Assembly: GCA_038114465.1 (NCBI GenBank)
Contig: JAYNQW010000005.1
Coordinates: forward strand, 1 to 64,000
Source of the DNA: CALINB01 sp938045325
Lineage (GTDB): Bacteria > Pseudomonadota > Alphaproteobacteria > Rhodospirillales > CALINB01
Direction of reading: 5' to 3'
Length of the DNA: 64,000 nucleotides
Part shown: piece by piece, positions 51,571 through 60,176 of the stretch
Layout: each line of letters starts with the position of its first letter
How positions within the stretch are numbered: the stretch's first letter is position 1
The notes under the pieces: generated by a model
Database searches by the model: none
What the model was told of the DNA's origin: nothing
The model's input: the letters and a program-made list of their open reading frames with translations, nothing else
Made by a program: the position numbers and the translations under genes

Positions 51571-52767
51571 GTGACGCAACCGGTTTCCGGCGGTCTTTTT
51601 TTGCAATCGGGCACCTCTTATCAAGAGCTCGACGAGGAAAGCTATGTTCACGTAATCTCCCAAGACATGGCCGACGCCCTGAGCGGCTTGGCGGTGCCGT
51701 GCCGGACCGTGAATTTGCTTAATAAAGAAGACGTTGAAATCATCGCCGGGGCGATCGTCAACACGCCGGCGTTTTTATTAACGTTGAACTTTATGCCGCT
51801 CGGTTTCGAACTCAGCGGCAAGTATTACGTTGATTTATTAAATTGCAAAGTATTTTGCCTTTGCCTCGACAGCCCGATCCGTCTCACCGGTTTGTTTGAA
51901 GACGGTCTGTTTGAACGGATTGGTGAATTTTATTTCGGTGTGCTCGAAAATTCCCACCGTGAAATTTTACAATCCTACGGAATCGAACAGGATAAAATAT
52001 TCACCTTCCCGCATGCCGGCCCGCCAGCGGACGAAACCGCACCGCGGTTCCGCGACCGTCCGATCAATGTCATGTTCTCAGGCGGCATCGGTACGGATGA
52101 ACCGGCCGTAAACATATTTGCCAAACTGGGCATCGGTGATCCGGCGCTGCAATCCGCGTTGGAGGAAGCCTGCGAAAACGTTCTCGGCGGTCAGGGCGAC
52201 ATTGTGCACTGTGTCGATCAAATATTACCGGCACACGGTATCGAACCGGCCGCCCTTAATGCCATGGCCAATCGTGCCACTGTGCTTGAAACGCTCGACG
52301 GCTGGACCCGGACCCGACGGCGCCACCGTCTGTTCGCGACATTAAAAGACATCAAGATCGATTTTTACGGCGTGTTCGATGACGCGTTTAAAGCCGCCCA
52401 TCCGAACAGCACCTTTCACGATCCGGTCTCCTACCGCCGGGTGATCGAGATTTCAAAAACCGCCAAGATTACCGTCAACGACACGATCAACCTGATGGAC
52501 AGCGCCTTGTTCCGTTATTACTACGCGCTCGCCGACGGCTGCCTGATGGCGAGCGAAACCAATCCGTTCATTGCCCGGGAATTCAAGGACGGCGAACACA
52601 TTATTCATTTAAACAATGCCGATCCGGGGAACGGCGATAAAATCAACAGCTATTTGGCCGAACCGGATAAAAGCGAATCCATGATCGCGGCGGCGCAAGC
52701 GCATTACACCGCGCATCACACCTGGGCGGCACGCATGCAACCACTCATTGCCTGTCTGCAAACTTAA
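51571..52767 (+). CDS. Glycosyltransferase-like protein (CgeB/GT1-related)
   Basis: This is a 398-residue cytosolic protein. The N-terminal half has mixed alpha/beta segments (VEIIAGAIVNTPAFLLTLNF, SPIRLTGLFEDGLFERIG). The C-terminal half resembles the Glyco_trans_1_2/CgeB-type acceptor: PVSYRRVIEISKTAKITVNDTINLMDSALFRYYYALADGCLMASE followed by FKDGEHIIHLN, with the typical placement of a nucleotide-sugar-binding Glu region. GTG start at 51571 with GAGGAA upstream. Isolated from other cell-envelope genes, so the acceptor is unknown. Assignment is by pattern and moderately sure. Confidence 0.6.
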   Translation: MTQPVSGGLFLQSGTSYQELDEESYVHVISQDMADALSGLAVPCRTVNLLNKEDVEIIAGAIVNTPAFLLTLNFMPLGFELSGKYYVDLLNCKVFCLCLDSPIRLTGLFEDGLFERIGEFYFGVLENSHREILQSYGIEQDKIFTFPHAGPPADETAPRFRDRPINVMFSGGIGTDEPAVNIFAKLGIGDPALQSALEEACENVLGGQGDIVHCVDQILPAHGIEPAALNAMANRATVLETLDGWTRTRRRHRLFATLKDIKIDFYGVFDDAFKAAHPNSTFHDPVSYRRVIEISKTAKITVNDTINLMDSALFRYYYALADGCLMASETNPFIAREFKDGEHIIHLNNADPGNGDKINSYLAEPDKSESMIAAAQAHYTAHHTWAARMQPLIACLQT

Positions 52768-52779
52768 ACGGAATTGACC

Positions 52780-53583
52780 TCAGGCGACGTCGAGGACCGT
52801 TTTGATGGGACCCTCGGCACGTTGGTGGATAAACTGATCCACATAGTCGTTCCCTGAGTGATCCGCAGCTGATGTCGGACCGATCCAGACCATGCGCCCT
52901 TCATGCATCATGGCGATGCGGTCCGAAACCTGTTTCGCGCCGACCATATCGCTGTTGATCGTCACTGCCGTCGCGCCCAACTCGCGCACGTTTTTCATGA
53001 CCAGTTCGTTGATCACGTTGCTCATGATCGGATCGAGCCCGGCGGTCGGCTCATCGAGAAACACGATTTCCGGATCGGTCGCAATGGCGCGCGCGATGCC
53101 GACACGCTTTTGCATGCCGCCGGAAAGTTCAAAGGGCAGCAGATCGGCATCCGTTTCGGCCAAACCGACCGCGACTATTTTCGCCACCGCCCGCTCGCGC
53201 GCTTCATTGCGGCTCATCGATTTGTCCTGCAATAACCGGAACGCGACGTTCTCCCAAACCTTCAAGCTGTCGAACAACGCCGAGCGCTGAAACAGCACCC
53301 CGAACCGGTGCAGCATTTGCATCTGCTCGTTGTCGTTATAACCGGTGGTTTCAACACCATCGATTTTGATGCTGCCCGTATCGGGATGGATCAAACCCAT
53401 GATCGTTTTCAGCAACAATGTTTTGCCGCTCGCCGACGGGCCGATCAAGGCAAGTGATTCACCCCGGTAAATGTCCAGCGAAACGGATTTCAATGCGTGG
53501 TTCTCGCCGAACCGTTTATCGACGTCGGTGAGTTGGATGAGTGAGTCGGTTGAAGCAGATGGCGGCACGGTGATGCGGTCCAT
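52780..53583 (-). CDS. MlaF-like ABC transporter ATP-binding protein
   Basis: This 267-residue ATPase of the Mla/Ttg2A phospholipid-transport type has Walker A GPSASGKTLLLK, Q-loop LFQRSALFDSL, signature ELSGGMQKRVGIARA and Walker B IVFLDEPTAGLDP. The position of the H-loop His reads TINSDMVG, with Ser in place of His. MlaFEDB moves phospholipids between membranes; no MlaE permease or MlaD is adjacent here, so the partner genes are elsewhere. tRNA-Arg lies 41 bases upstream on the same strand. Confidence 0.85.
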   Translation of the reverse strand: MDRITVPPSASTDSLIQLTDVDKRFGENHALKSVSLDIYRGESLALIGPSASGKTLLLKTIMGLIHPDTGSIKIDGVETTGYNDNEQMQMLHRFGVLFQRSALFDSLKVWENVAFRLLQDKSMSRNEARERAVAKIVAVGLAETDADLLPFELSGGMQKRVGIARAIATDPEIVFLDEPTAGLDPIMSNVINELVMKNVRELGATAVTINSDMVGAKQVSDRIAMMHEGRMVWIGPTSAADHSGNDYVDQFIHQRAEGPIKTVLDVA

Positions 53584-53624
53584 TTGTCAGACGAAGCTGC
53601 GACTGTTCTTATCGAACAGTGGAA

Positions 53625-53701
53625 TGGCGCGCCCGGGAAGACTCGAACTCCCAACCTCCTGATCCGTAGTCAGACGCTCTATCCAATTGAGCTACGGGCG
53701 C
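53625..53701 (-). tRNA. tRNA-Arg (anticodon ACG)
   Basis: On the minus strand, GCGCCCG pairs with CGGGCGC, followed by G and encoded CCA. The stem CTGA/TCAG encloses CTACGGA, giving anticodon ACG. The T arm is TTGGGAGTTCGAGTCTTCC. The adenosine at position 34 is the expected target of TadA deamination to inosine. Confidence 0.95.
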
Positions 53702-54138
53702 TGAAGAAACCACATCTCTTTAGCGGAAAAAGACCCCGCCGGAAATCTTCTCTTTCACGAAATCGTTTCCTCAAAGAGGCGGGACATTACGCCAGCCCGC
53801 CGGGCCATGACAAGGCCCTCGCCCCCATCAGCACCCACTCTCGGTATTCAGTCAATATCCCATCGGCGACCTAAACACGGCTTACGCCCGTCCATCGGGG
53901 CCTCAAAGTGCCGCCCAAGCTGCTAGCGGGACCAAAAGCGCCTAAAAAATCCTAGAATCTTGGGTATTTTGCGTTAATTGGGAAATTAGTCCTTGTTGGC
54001 TCCGGGGCCTTCGCGTACAATTTGTTTTTGCAGAATAGGCAGAATTTTTCTGTGCTCTAAAGGACTTAACATGGTAATAGTGGGCCACAATTTGAACGAG
54101 CGCGATCTTCTTGGGGCCCATTGTAAGAATAAATAGAC
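53702..54138. other. Intergenic region with a possible 21-codon leader ORF
   Basis: This 437-base gap separates tRNA-Arg and the coiled-coil lipoprotein gene. The only candidate is a 21-codon frame at 54071-54136 on the plus strand (MVIVGHNLNERDLLGAHCKN K), preceded by AAAGGAC, ending two bases before the next ATG. An inverted repeat TGGGCC/GGCCCA lies inside it. The rest (53702-54060) shows no gene, tRNA or repeat that I can support. Confidence 0.4.
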
Positions 54139-55347
54139 ATGGCAATATCGAATTACCGTTTCCTCGTGATAGGCATGGCCTTCGCGGTCGCATCATGCGG
54201 GTTTGCTGAGGAGTCCCTGTGGCCGTCGTTAACCGGCGAAGATCCTAGCGGACAACAAGCGAAAAGTGCGCCAGCAAAAGCACCGGCTAAACCGGCGGCG
54301 ACATCAACGGCACAAGCCAGTGCACAAGCCGGCAGCCCGAGCGCCAATGCGGGACCCGGCACGAAACAACCGCCGCTCGGCAATAGCAATTTCCAACCGT
54401 CCGGAGTCACGCCCGGCCAACCGACCGGTACGGTCGTCGGTAAAAAAATCATCGAACTTCGTGAAGAGTTAAAACGCCTGCAAACGGCGGTATCGAAACA
54501 GAACATGCAATTGCAGCGCGCCCGCGCCAAGGTCGTGCAGGGCTCGCGCCGCTATCACGCATCCGTCGCTTCGATCAATTCGCGTTTGCAAATCGGCACC
54601 ACGCCGGGCAACCCGATCCTGGTCCGCCAATACAACAGCGCGCAAGCCGACCTGGACCGCCTGAGCGGCGATCTTGCGCAAATGAATGCGCTGTCAACGG
54701 CGATTGCCAACGACTCCACCATGTCCTCGTTCCTGTCTGAATCAGTGAAGGCCACCTTCACCATTTCCGGCGCTGTTGACGAAGATCACCGTCAACTGGC
54801 GATCCTCGAAGACGAAGTCAACCGGACAGTTATTCTGATCGAACGCCTGCATAAAGAGGTCGTCGAAGACGTTCGCCGCCAATCCAATTATGTCGCGACT
54901 GAACGCAGCAACCTGAACCTGCTCGCTTCGGGTATTCGCAGCGGTGAAATTTACGGTGCCAGCCTGGCCAACCAGGCGATGGTCGCCTCCGCCGGCGGTG
55001 CCGGTGGCCTGCGCGCCATTCCGCCGCGCCCCATGAGCACAGCCGGCCGCCGCCCCTTGGTGGTGATCCGGTTTGACCGGCCTAACGTGCCTTATCAGCA
55101 AGCGCTTTACACGGCTGTCAGCCGTGTCCTTGAACGGCGCCCCAACGCCACCTTCGATCTCGTGGCCGTCGCACCGAGCCTGGGCGGCAAAGCCCGCGCC
55201 GCGCTGAACAAGACCAAATCGCGCCGGTATGCCGAAAGCGTCATGCGCTCGCTTGTCGAGATGGGCATGCCGCCGAGCCGTATCGCCATGTCGACCAAAG
55301 TTAACGGCGGCGCGCGCTCGAACGAAGTGCACCTCTACCTGCGCTAA
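54139..55347 (+). CDS. Coiled-coil lipoprotein with OmpA-like C-terminal domain
   Basis: This is a 402-residue protein. The lipobox AVASC lies near residue 20. An Ala/Pro/Gly-rich low-complexity segment follows (about 35-95), then a long helical/coiled-coil region (about 100-270, e.g. IIELREELKRLQTAVSKQ). The C-terminal ~110-residue domain (PLVVIRFDRPNVPYQQAL... SRRYAESVMRSLVEMGMPPSRI) has the alternation seen in OmpA/MotB peptidoglycan-binding domains though without the exact TDxxG signature. Probably an outer-membrane-anchored cell envelope protein. No ribosome-binding site is visible before the ATG; coupling to the upstream 21-codon frame is possible. Confidence 0.75.
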   Translation: MAISNYRFLVIGMAFAVASCGFAEESLWPSLTGEDPSGQQAKSAPAKAPAKPAATSTAQASAQAGSPSANAGPGTKQPPLGNSNFQPSGVTPGQPTGTVVGKKIIELREELKRLQTAVSKQNMQLQRARAKVVQGSRRYHASVASINSRLQIGTTPGNPILVRQYNSAQADLDRLSGDLAQMNALSTAIANDSTMSSFLSESVKATFTISGAVDEDHRQLAILEDEVNRTVILIERLHKEVVEDVRRQSNYVATERSNLNLLASGIRSGEIYGASLANQAMVASAGGAGGLRAIPPRPMSTAGRRPLVVIRFDRPNVPYQQALYTAVSRVLERRPNATFDLVAVAPSLGGKARAALNKTKSRRYAESVMRSLVEMGMPPSRIAMSTKVNGGARSNEVHLYLR

Positions 55348-55436
55348 CCCGCGTCTTTTCAATTATTCTGTAAAAACAGCTACGGTTTCATGCCGCGCGC
55401 TTGATTTTTCGCACCCGGCAAGCGCATCCTCACGCC

Positions 55437-55880
55437 ATGACCGATAAAACCGTACGCACGCTTTCGTGGGAAGCCGTCCATCACGATCTTCAACGCTTGG
55501 CGGACCGGCTCCAGGATCAAGGTCCCTGGCAAGGTATCGTTGCGGTGACCCGGGGCGGATTGGTTCCCGCCGCCATCCTCGCGCGCGCACTCGATATCCG
55601 GCTGATTGATACCGTGTGCATCACGAGCTACCGGGGCCAAGAACAGGGCCCGGTCGAGATTCTCAAGGAGCCGGAACGCGCCCGGCAAAACAAAGGAGCC
55701 GATTGGCTGCTCGTCGATGATATCGTCGATACAGGGGCCACCGTCAGGGCGATCCGCCATTTGTTGCCGCACGCGTTTTTCGTCACTTTATATGCCAAGG
55801 CGGAGACGAAGCATCTGATCGATGCTTTCCGCCATGAAGTCGATGCTCATATTTGGATTGAATTTCCTTGGGAAAACTAA
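55437..55880 (+). CDS. gpt: Xanthine phosphoribosyltransferase
   Basis: This 147-residue type I phosphoribosyltransferase shows IVAVTRGGLVPAAILARALDIR and the PRPP-binding loop DWLLVDDIVDTGATVRAIR (residue ~90), then VTLYAKAETK and the C-terminal WIEFPWEN, typical of Gpt. It salvages xanthine/guanine to nucleotides with PRPP at the membrane face of the cytosol. ATG 55437 is chosen as the family start; the frame is open upstream for 36 bases. The next gene starts 13 bases after the stop. Confidence 0.92.
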   Translation: MTDKTVRTLSWEAVHHDLQRLADRLQDQGPWQGIVAVTRGGLVPAAILARALDIRLIDTVCITSYRGQEQGPVEILKEPERARQNKGADWLLVDDIVDTGATVRAIRHLLPHAFFVTLYAKAETKHLIDAFRHEVDAHIWIEFPWEN

Positions 55881-55893
55881 AGGAAAATCCCAC

Positions 55894-57003
55894 ATGACAG
55901 TCATGACCCGTTTTATCGTTTTCGCCGCACTGATACTGGGCTTGGGCGCACCGGCCAAAGCCTTGCCGCTCGAACGCATCAAATTGCCGCCGGGATTTTC
56001 CATTGAACTTTATGCCCGCATCGACGGCGCGCGCTCGATGGCCGTCGTGCCATCCTTGAACACCGTGTTCGTCGGCACCCGGGGCTCCAGCGTTTACGCC
56101 GTGATCGATGCCAATAATGATCGCAAAGCGGATGGCGCGGTCAAAGTGTTATCTGGACTCAAGGTGCCGAACGGCATCGTTTGGAAAGACGGATACCTTT
56201 ATGTCGCCGAACAGCATCGCATCGTGCGCTTTCGCGCCACCGACCTCGCGACGCTGAAAACCGCCAAAGCCGAAGTGATGTATGACAACTTGCCGGACGA
56301 TGCCTGGCACGGCTGGCGCTATACCGATATCGGTCCCGATGGGCTGCTGTATGTTTCCGTCGGCGCGCCGTGCAATATCTGCAGTCTCAACGGCTGGGAA
56401 GGCACCATCATCAGGCTGCCCATCACAGGCGGTAAACCGGAAATCTTCGCCGCCGGCGTGCGCAATTCCGTCGGTTTCGATTTTCAGCCCGCCACCGGTG
56501 ACATGTATTTTACCGACAACGGCGCCGATAACATGGGCGATGACAGCCCGCCGGATGAACTGAACCACGCGCCCCGAATCGGTGACTGGTACGGCTATCC
56601 GTATTTCGGCGGCGGGCGCGACCGCACACCGCAATTTCAAGGCCGGCCTTTACCCCACAAACCGATCTTTCCGGTTATCAATTTCAACGCTCATGTCGCC
56701 TCGCTGGGTATCCGGTTTTACCGGGGCTCAATGTTCCCGAAGGAATATCGCGGCGATGCCTTTGTCGTGCAGCGCGGCTCCTGGAACCGGAGCGTGCCGG
56801 ACGGATACCGGTTGATGCGCATTCATTTTGATAAAACGACTCATAAAGCGGTGCGCAAGGAAATATTCGCGCAAGGCTGGCTCAATCCAGGGGGCGATTT
56901 TTGGGGGCGTATCGTCGATGTCAACGAACTCGGCGATGGATCGTTGCTGGTGACCGACAACCATGCCGATGCGATCTACCGGATCACTTATAAAAAACCT
57001 TAA
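55894..57003 (+). CDS. PQQ-dependent sugar dehydrogenase-like (sorbosone dehydrogenase family) protein
   Basis: This 369-residue exported beta-propeller of the GSDH/sorbosone dehydrogenase family has a signal peptide (FIVFAALILGLGAPAKA), LERIKLPPGFSIELYAR, then propeller blades with VPNGIVWKDGYLYVAEQHRI, WRYTDIGPDGLLYVSVGAPCNIC, VRNSVGFDFQP and MYFTDNGADNMGDDSPPDELNH. PQQ and Ca2+ are the usual cofactors, and electrons go to the respiratory chain. AAAGGA precedes ATG 55894. Its substrate is not predictable. A convergent DM13 gene abuts it; DM13 domains are proposed electron-transfer modules. Confidence 0.88.
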   Translation: MTVMTRFIVFAALILGLGAPAKALPLERIKLPPGFSIELYARIDGARSMAVVPSLNTVFVGTRGSSVYAVIDANNDRKADGAVKVLSGLKVPNGIVWKDGYLYVAEQHRIVRFRATDLATLKTAKAEVMYDNLPDDAWHGWRYTDIGPDGLLYVSVGAPCNICSLNGWEGTIIRLPITGGKPEIFAAGVRNSVGFDFQPATGDMYFTDNGADNMGDDSPPDELNHAPRIGDWYGYPYFGGGRDRTPQFQGRPLPHKPIFPVINFNAHVASLGIRFYRGSMFPKEYRGDAFVVQRGSWNRSVPDGYRLMRIHFDKTTHKAVRKEIFAQGWLNPGGDFWGRIVDVNELGDGSLLVTDNHADAIYRITYKKP

Positions 57004-57004
57004 T

Positions 57005-57496
57005 CTAAGCGCCCTTGAATTTTAATTTTGCCGGTGAGACCAGCACACCGAACTGTTCACACCAAATCACCACGCTGGGGTATTTTTTCATATCCGTGCC
57101 CGCGGGGATCGAAAAGTTTTGACTGCCTTTAAAGGCGCGCACGCGGCCCAAGTCGACGAACATGGTTTTGGCCACGTCGGTTTTCGGTGTCACGTTCTCG
57201 ACCGGTACCAGGTACACATGAAATTTAGGGCCCGGGCCGACTTCGAAATCCGCGCCCAGATGCAATGTTTTTTCATAGACCGTGACCGAACCTTTACCGT
57301 AATGGATCGGATCGCCGGGATCGGCATGTATAAACGTGCCGGTGGCGACGATTTTTTGCGATCCCGCCTCAGGCGCTTTTTCGGCGGCCTTGATGTCGGC
57401 GAGAAAAATATAAGGGTATACAAAAATAGCGACGGCAAACCCGGCAACGCCGCCGAGAATACCGCCGAGCAAAAACCCGATAATACCGTTCTTCAT
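57005..57496 (-). CDS. DM13-domain protein
   Basis: This 163-residue protein has an N-terminal membrane helix (IIGFLLGGILGGVAGFAVAIFVYPYIF) and a DM13 domain: GTFIHADPGDPIHYGKGSVTVYEKTLHLGADF, GPKFHVYLVP and the conserved redox Cys in VVIWCEQFGVLVSPAKL. DM13 domains are proposed, by analogy to DOMON domains, to shuttle electrons via this cysteine. It is inner-membrane anchored, domain presumably periplasmic. It converges on the sugar dehydrogenase gene with one base between; the pairing hints at a redox link but is not proof. Confidence 0.85.
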   Translation of the reverse strand: MKNGIIGFLLGGILGGVAGFAVAIFVYPYIFLADIKAAEKAPEAGSQKIVATGTFIHADPGDPIHYGKGSVTVYEKTLHLGADFEVGPGPKFHVYLVPVENVTPKTDVAKTMFVDLGRVRAFKGSQNFSIPAGTDMKKYPSVVIWCEQFGVLVSPAKLKFKGA

Positions 57497-57530
57497 GGTT
57501 CACTCCCTGCCGTATGAGATCGTGTTCTCT

Positions 57531-57959
57531 TTATATTAGGCCATAAGCCGCCAGCAACACCACGGCATAACGCGCGCCCTTGCCAAGGCCCACCAACAGG
57601 AGAAACATGCCGATGCGCACCCGTAAAATGCCGGCGGCAAACGTGATCGGATCGCCGATGACCGGCAGCCAGGCAAACAAAAGCGACCATTGACCGTAAC
57701 GGGCAAACCACCGCTGCGCTTTTTCGAGCTGTATGGGGTTGAAAGGAAACCAGCGGCGATCCTGCCAATTCAAGCAATACCGCCCCAGCAGCCAATTCAC
57801 GAAACCGCCGAGCGTGTTGCCGGCTGTCGCAAACGCCCACAGCAGCCAGGGATGATGCTGATCGGTGGCATAAAGCACCGCCAACACGGCTTCGGAGGAA
57901 AACGGCAACAGGGTCGCGGCCAGAAACGCGCTGAGGAATAATCCGAAGTACGCTTCCAT
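57531..57959 (-). CDS. YqaA-like inner membrane protein (DedA/VTT superfamily)
   Basis: This 142-residue membrane protein with about four hydrophobic segments fits the YqaA branch of the DedA/VTT superfamily. The N-terminus LFLSAFLAATLLPFSSEAVL and the GNTLGGFVNWLLGRY motif (re-entrant helix) are characteristic, as is VIGDPITFAAGILRVRIG. Larger DedA proteins flip phospholipids or maintain membrane potential; YqaA function is unknown. It follows panC on the same strand with a 10-base gap, so it may ride on the panBC transcript. Confidence 0.85.
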   Translation of the reverse strand: MEAYFGLFLSAFLAATLLPFSSEAVLAVLYATDQHHPWLLWAFATAGNTLGGFVNWLLGRYCLNWQDRRWFPFNPIQLEKAQRWFARYGQWSLLFAWLPVIGDPITFAAGILRVRIGMFLLLVGLGKGARYAVVLLAAYGLI

Positions 57960-57969
57960 GTTGAACGAT

Positions 57970-58830
57970 TTAAATCGGGTCTGCGATGGGCACGTTATCG
58001 ATTAGCCGGGCCTTGCCGAGCTTGGCGGCGGCCAGCACACGCCCCGTTTTTCGGGGATCAACAAGCGGCTCAAGCGTGTGCGCATCGCGCGCGGATACAT
58101 AGTCAACAGACTCAAAACCGGCGGCGATTAACGTTTCGCTTCCCCACACTTCGGCGTTGGAAACGTTTTCACCGTGTTTGATTTTTTCCGCGACATCCGT
58201 AATCGTTTTATATAGCGCCGGGGCGGTTCCGCGCTCTTGCGGCGTGAGGTATTGATTGCGCGACGATAACGCGAGTCCGTCGTTTTCGCGTACGGTTGCA
58301 ACACCGCTGATTTCGACCGGAATATTGAGATCCGTGACCAGCCGATTGATAACCTGCAATTGCTGATAATCCTTTTCGCCGAAAAAAGCCTGATCGGCAC
58401 CGGCCTGCAGCAACAGCTTCGTGACCACCGTCGCAACGCCGGTGAAAAAACCAGGGCGGTATTCCCCTTCGAGAATACCGCCGATGTTCGCAACCGAAAC
58501 CGATGTCGAGAAACCATCTGGATACATTTCCCCGGTCGGCGGCACGAACAGTAAATGGGTTCCTTCATCGGTGAACAGCTTCACGTCACGTTCTTCATCG
58601 CGCGGATAACTTTCGAAATCCTCACTCGGCCCGAATTGCTTGGGGTTCACGAACAGGGTCGCGACGGTTTTATCCGTTTGTTTTCGTGAGGCCTGAACCA
58701 ATGCTAAATGGCCGGCATGCAAACCGCCCATGGTCGGCACCAAGCCGACCCGGTGCCCGTCGTGTTGCCATGCGCGGACACGCGCGCGCAATGCCTCGAT
58801 GGTACGGACAATTTCAAAGGAATCGGCCAC
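57970..58830 (-). CDS. panC: Pantothenate synthetase
   Basis: This 286-residue enzyme condenses pantoate with beta-alanine using ATP to make pantothenate. The nucleotidyl-transferase motif is PTMGGLHAGHLALVQAS (HxGH, residue ~35); FVNPKQFGPSEDF, YPDGFSTSV, FFGEKDYQQL and LALSSRNQYL are conserved. It starts six bases after panB and is co-transcribed with it. panD (aspartate decarboxylase) is not in the window. Confidence 0.96.
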   Translation of the reverse strand: MADSFEIVRTIEALRARVRAWQHDGHRVGLVPTMGGLHAGHLALVQASRKQTDKTVATLFVNPKQFGPSEDFESYPRDEERDVKLFTDEGTHLLFVPPTGEMYPDGFSTSVSVANIGGILEGEYRPGFFTGVATVVTKLLLQAGADQAFFGEKDYQQLQVINRLVTDLNIPVEISGVATVRENDGLALSSRNQYLTPQERGTAPALYKTITDVAEKIKHGENVSNAEVWGSETLIAAGFESVDYVSARDAHTLEPLVDPRKTGRVLAAAKLGKARLIDNVPIADPI

Positions 58831-58836
58831 GAATGA

Positions 58837-59676
58837 TTATTTCCGTTTTGATTTCGGCGGCGGTTTCATGCCGAAGCAATGTTCGGGGCCGGGGAATTTT
58901 CGCGCGCGGACGTCTTTTGCATACTGCTTGGCTGCACTGGCAATACCGTCGCCGAGTTCGGAATACCGCTTCACGAATTTCGGGGTAAACTCTTTAAACA
59001 ACCCGACCAGATCTTCGGTGACCAGCACTTGACCGTCGCACGCGGGCGAGGCGCCAATACCGATGGTCGGCACGGCGACCGTTTTCGTCACCTTCCGGGC
59101 CACAGCCTCAACGGTGCCTTCGATGACAATCGCAAATGCACCGGCATCGGCGATGGCTTTTGCATCGTTCATAATCCGTTTGGCTTCCGTCTCGGTTTTG
59201 CCTTGGGCGCGAAAGCCGTATTGATTGACCGATTGCGGCATGAGACCGATATGGCCCAACACCGGCACGCCGCGTTGCGACAAAAATTTGACGGTTTCGG
59301 CCATTTCGACACCGCCTTCGAGTTTGACCGCATCACAGCCGGTTTCCACCATGACCCGGGCCGCGTTGCGAAAGGCGGCTTCCGGTGACTCCTGGTAGGT
59401 GCCGAACGGCATGTCGACGACGACGCAGGCTTTTTTCGAACCCCGCATCACGGCCTGACCGTGCGCAATCATCATATCGAGGGTTACACCGAGGGTACTA
59501 TCGAGCCCGTAAAGCACCATGCCGAGAGAATCGCCGACCAACAAGAGGTCGACATGATCATCGAGCAGCACCGCCGTTAAACTGGTGTAAGCAGTCAGGC
59601 ACACCAGCGGCTCGCCATTTTTGCGGGCGCGGATATCGCTCACGGTAATCGGCTTCACGGTTTGTTCGACGCTCAC
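58837..59676 (-). CDS. panB: 3-methyl-2-oxobutanoate hydroxymethyltransferase
   Basis: This 279-residue TIM-barrel enzyme transfers a hydroxymethyl group from methylene-tetrahydrofolate to 2-oxoisovalerate, giving ketopantoate. LTAYTSLTAVLLDDHVDLLLVGDSLGMVLYG near the N-terminus, VVDMPFGTYQ, VKLEGGVEMAETV, GHIGLMPQ and TIGIGASPACDGQVLVTEDLVGL are family signatures. The final 15 residues are basic (MKPPPKSKRK). First gene of panB-panC. Confidence 0.96.
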   Translation of the reverse strand: MSVEQTVKPITVSDIRARKNGEPLVCLTAYTSLTAVLLDDHVDLLLVGDSLGMVLYGLDSTLGVTLDMMIAHGQAVMRGSKKACVVVDMPFGTYQESPEAAFRNAARVMVETGCDAVKLEGGVEMAETVKFLSQRGVPVLGHIGLMPQSVNQYGFRAQGKTETEAKRIMNDAKAIADAGAFAIVIEGTVEAVARKVTKTVAVPTIGIGASPACDGQVLVTEDLVGLFKEFTPKFVKRYSELGDGIASAAKQYAKDVRARKFPGPEHCFGMKPPPKSKRK

Positions 59677-59815
59677 GGGCTTTCTCCTGAAATCGGCGTC
59701 AGGGTAACCGCCCGCCCGGCGCTTGCAAGCGTTTTATCGGCAAGCCCGCTTGGCCTCGAAAAATCGGCAGGAAATAACCGTTTCACCGGCGGTTCCTGCC
59801 TGATCCCAGGCGCGG

Positions 59816-59974
59816 TCAGGACGGCGGATCGTCGTCCCGGTAGGGGTTTTCGATATCTTTTCTGTAGCGGTTACGATTGCGCGGATGAAACGCCCAAAAC
59901 AAGACGCCGGCAAACAAGATAATCATCCAGATGACGCCGCCGATACCGATCGATGAGCCAGACTCGGATAACAC
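59816..59974 (-). CDS. Small membrane protein resembling CcoQ (cbb3 oxidase subunit IV)
   Basis: This is a peptide of about 52 residues with one hydrophobic helix (GGVIWMIILFAGVLFWAF) followed by the basic/acidic tail HPRNRNRYRKDIENPYRDDD. Helix then RPxNxxRY...P-acidic is the general look of CcoQ/FixQ, which stabilises cbb3-type cytochrome oxidase. GTG 59974 with AAGGGG upstream gives CcoQ-like length; a TTG at 60028 would add 18 residues. No ccoNOP genes are nearby, so it is an orphan or an unrelated membrane peptide. The flanking 59677-59815 and 60029-60176 hold nothing I can support. Confidence 0.5.
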   Translation of the reverse strand: MLSESGSSIGIGGVIWMIILFAGVLFWAFHPRNRNRYRKDIENPYRDDDPPS

Positions 59975-60176
59975 TGCCCTGATGCCCCTTTTCAATACGG
60001 CGCCGATTATACCACCCTGCGCCGGCAAGCCATAATTTTACCCCAATTCAACGCTATACGCCCCGTCACTGCGGGCATTACAATGCCAACAAACGAATCC
60101 ACAACGCAGCAAAGCCGCGTTAGCATGGGCCGTCAAATCGAACAGGACAGAAATAAACGAAAGCGATCTTAACCCG

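Noticed and set aside
53584..53874. Plus-strand frame with a PGKTRTPNLL-type sequence over tRNA-Arg.
   Set aside because: Another classic tRNA-antisense pseudo-ORF with no gene-like features beyond it.
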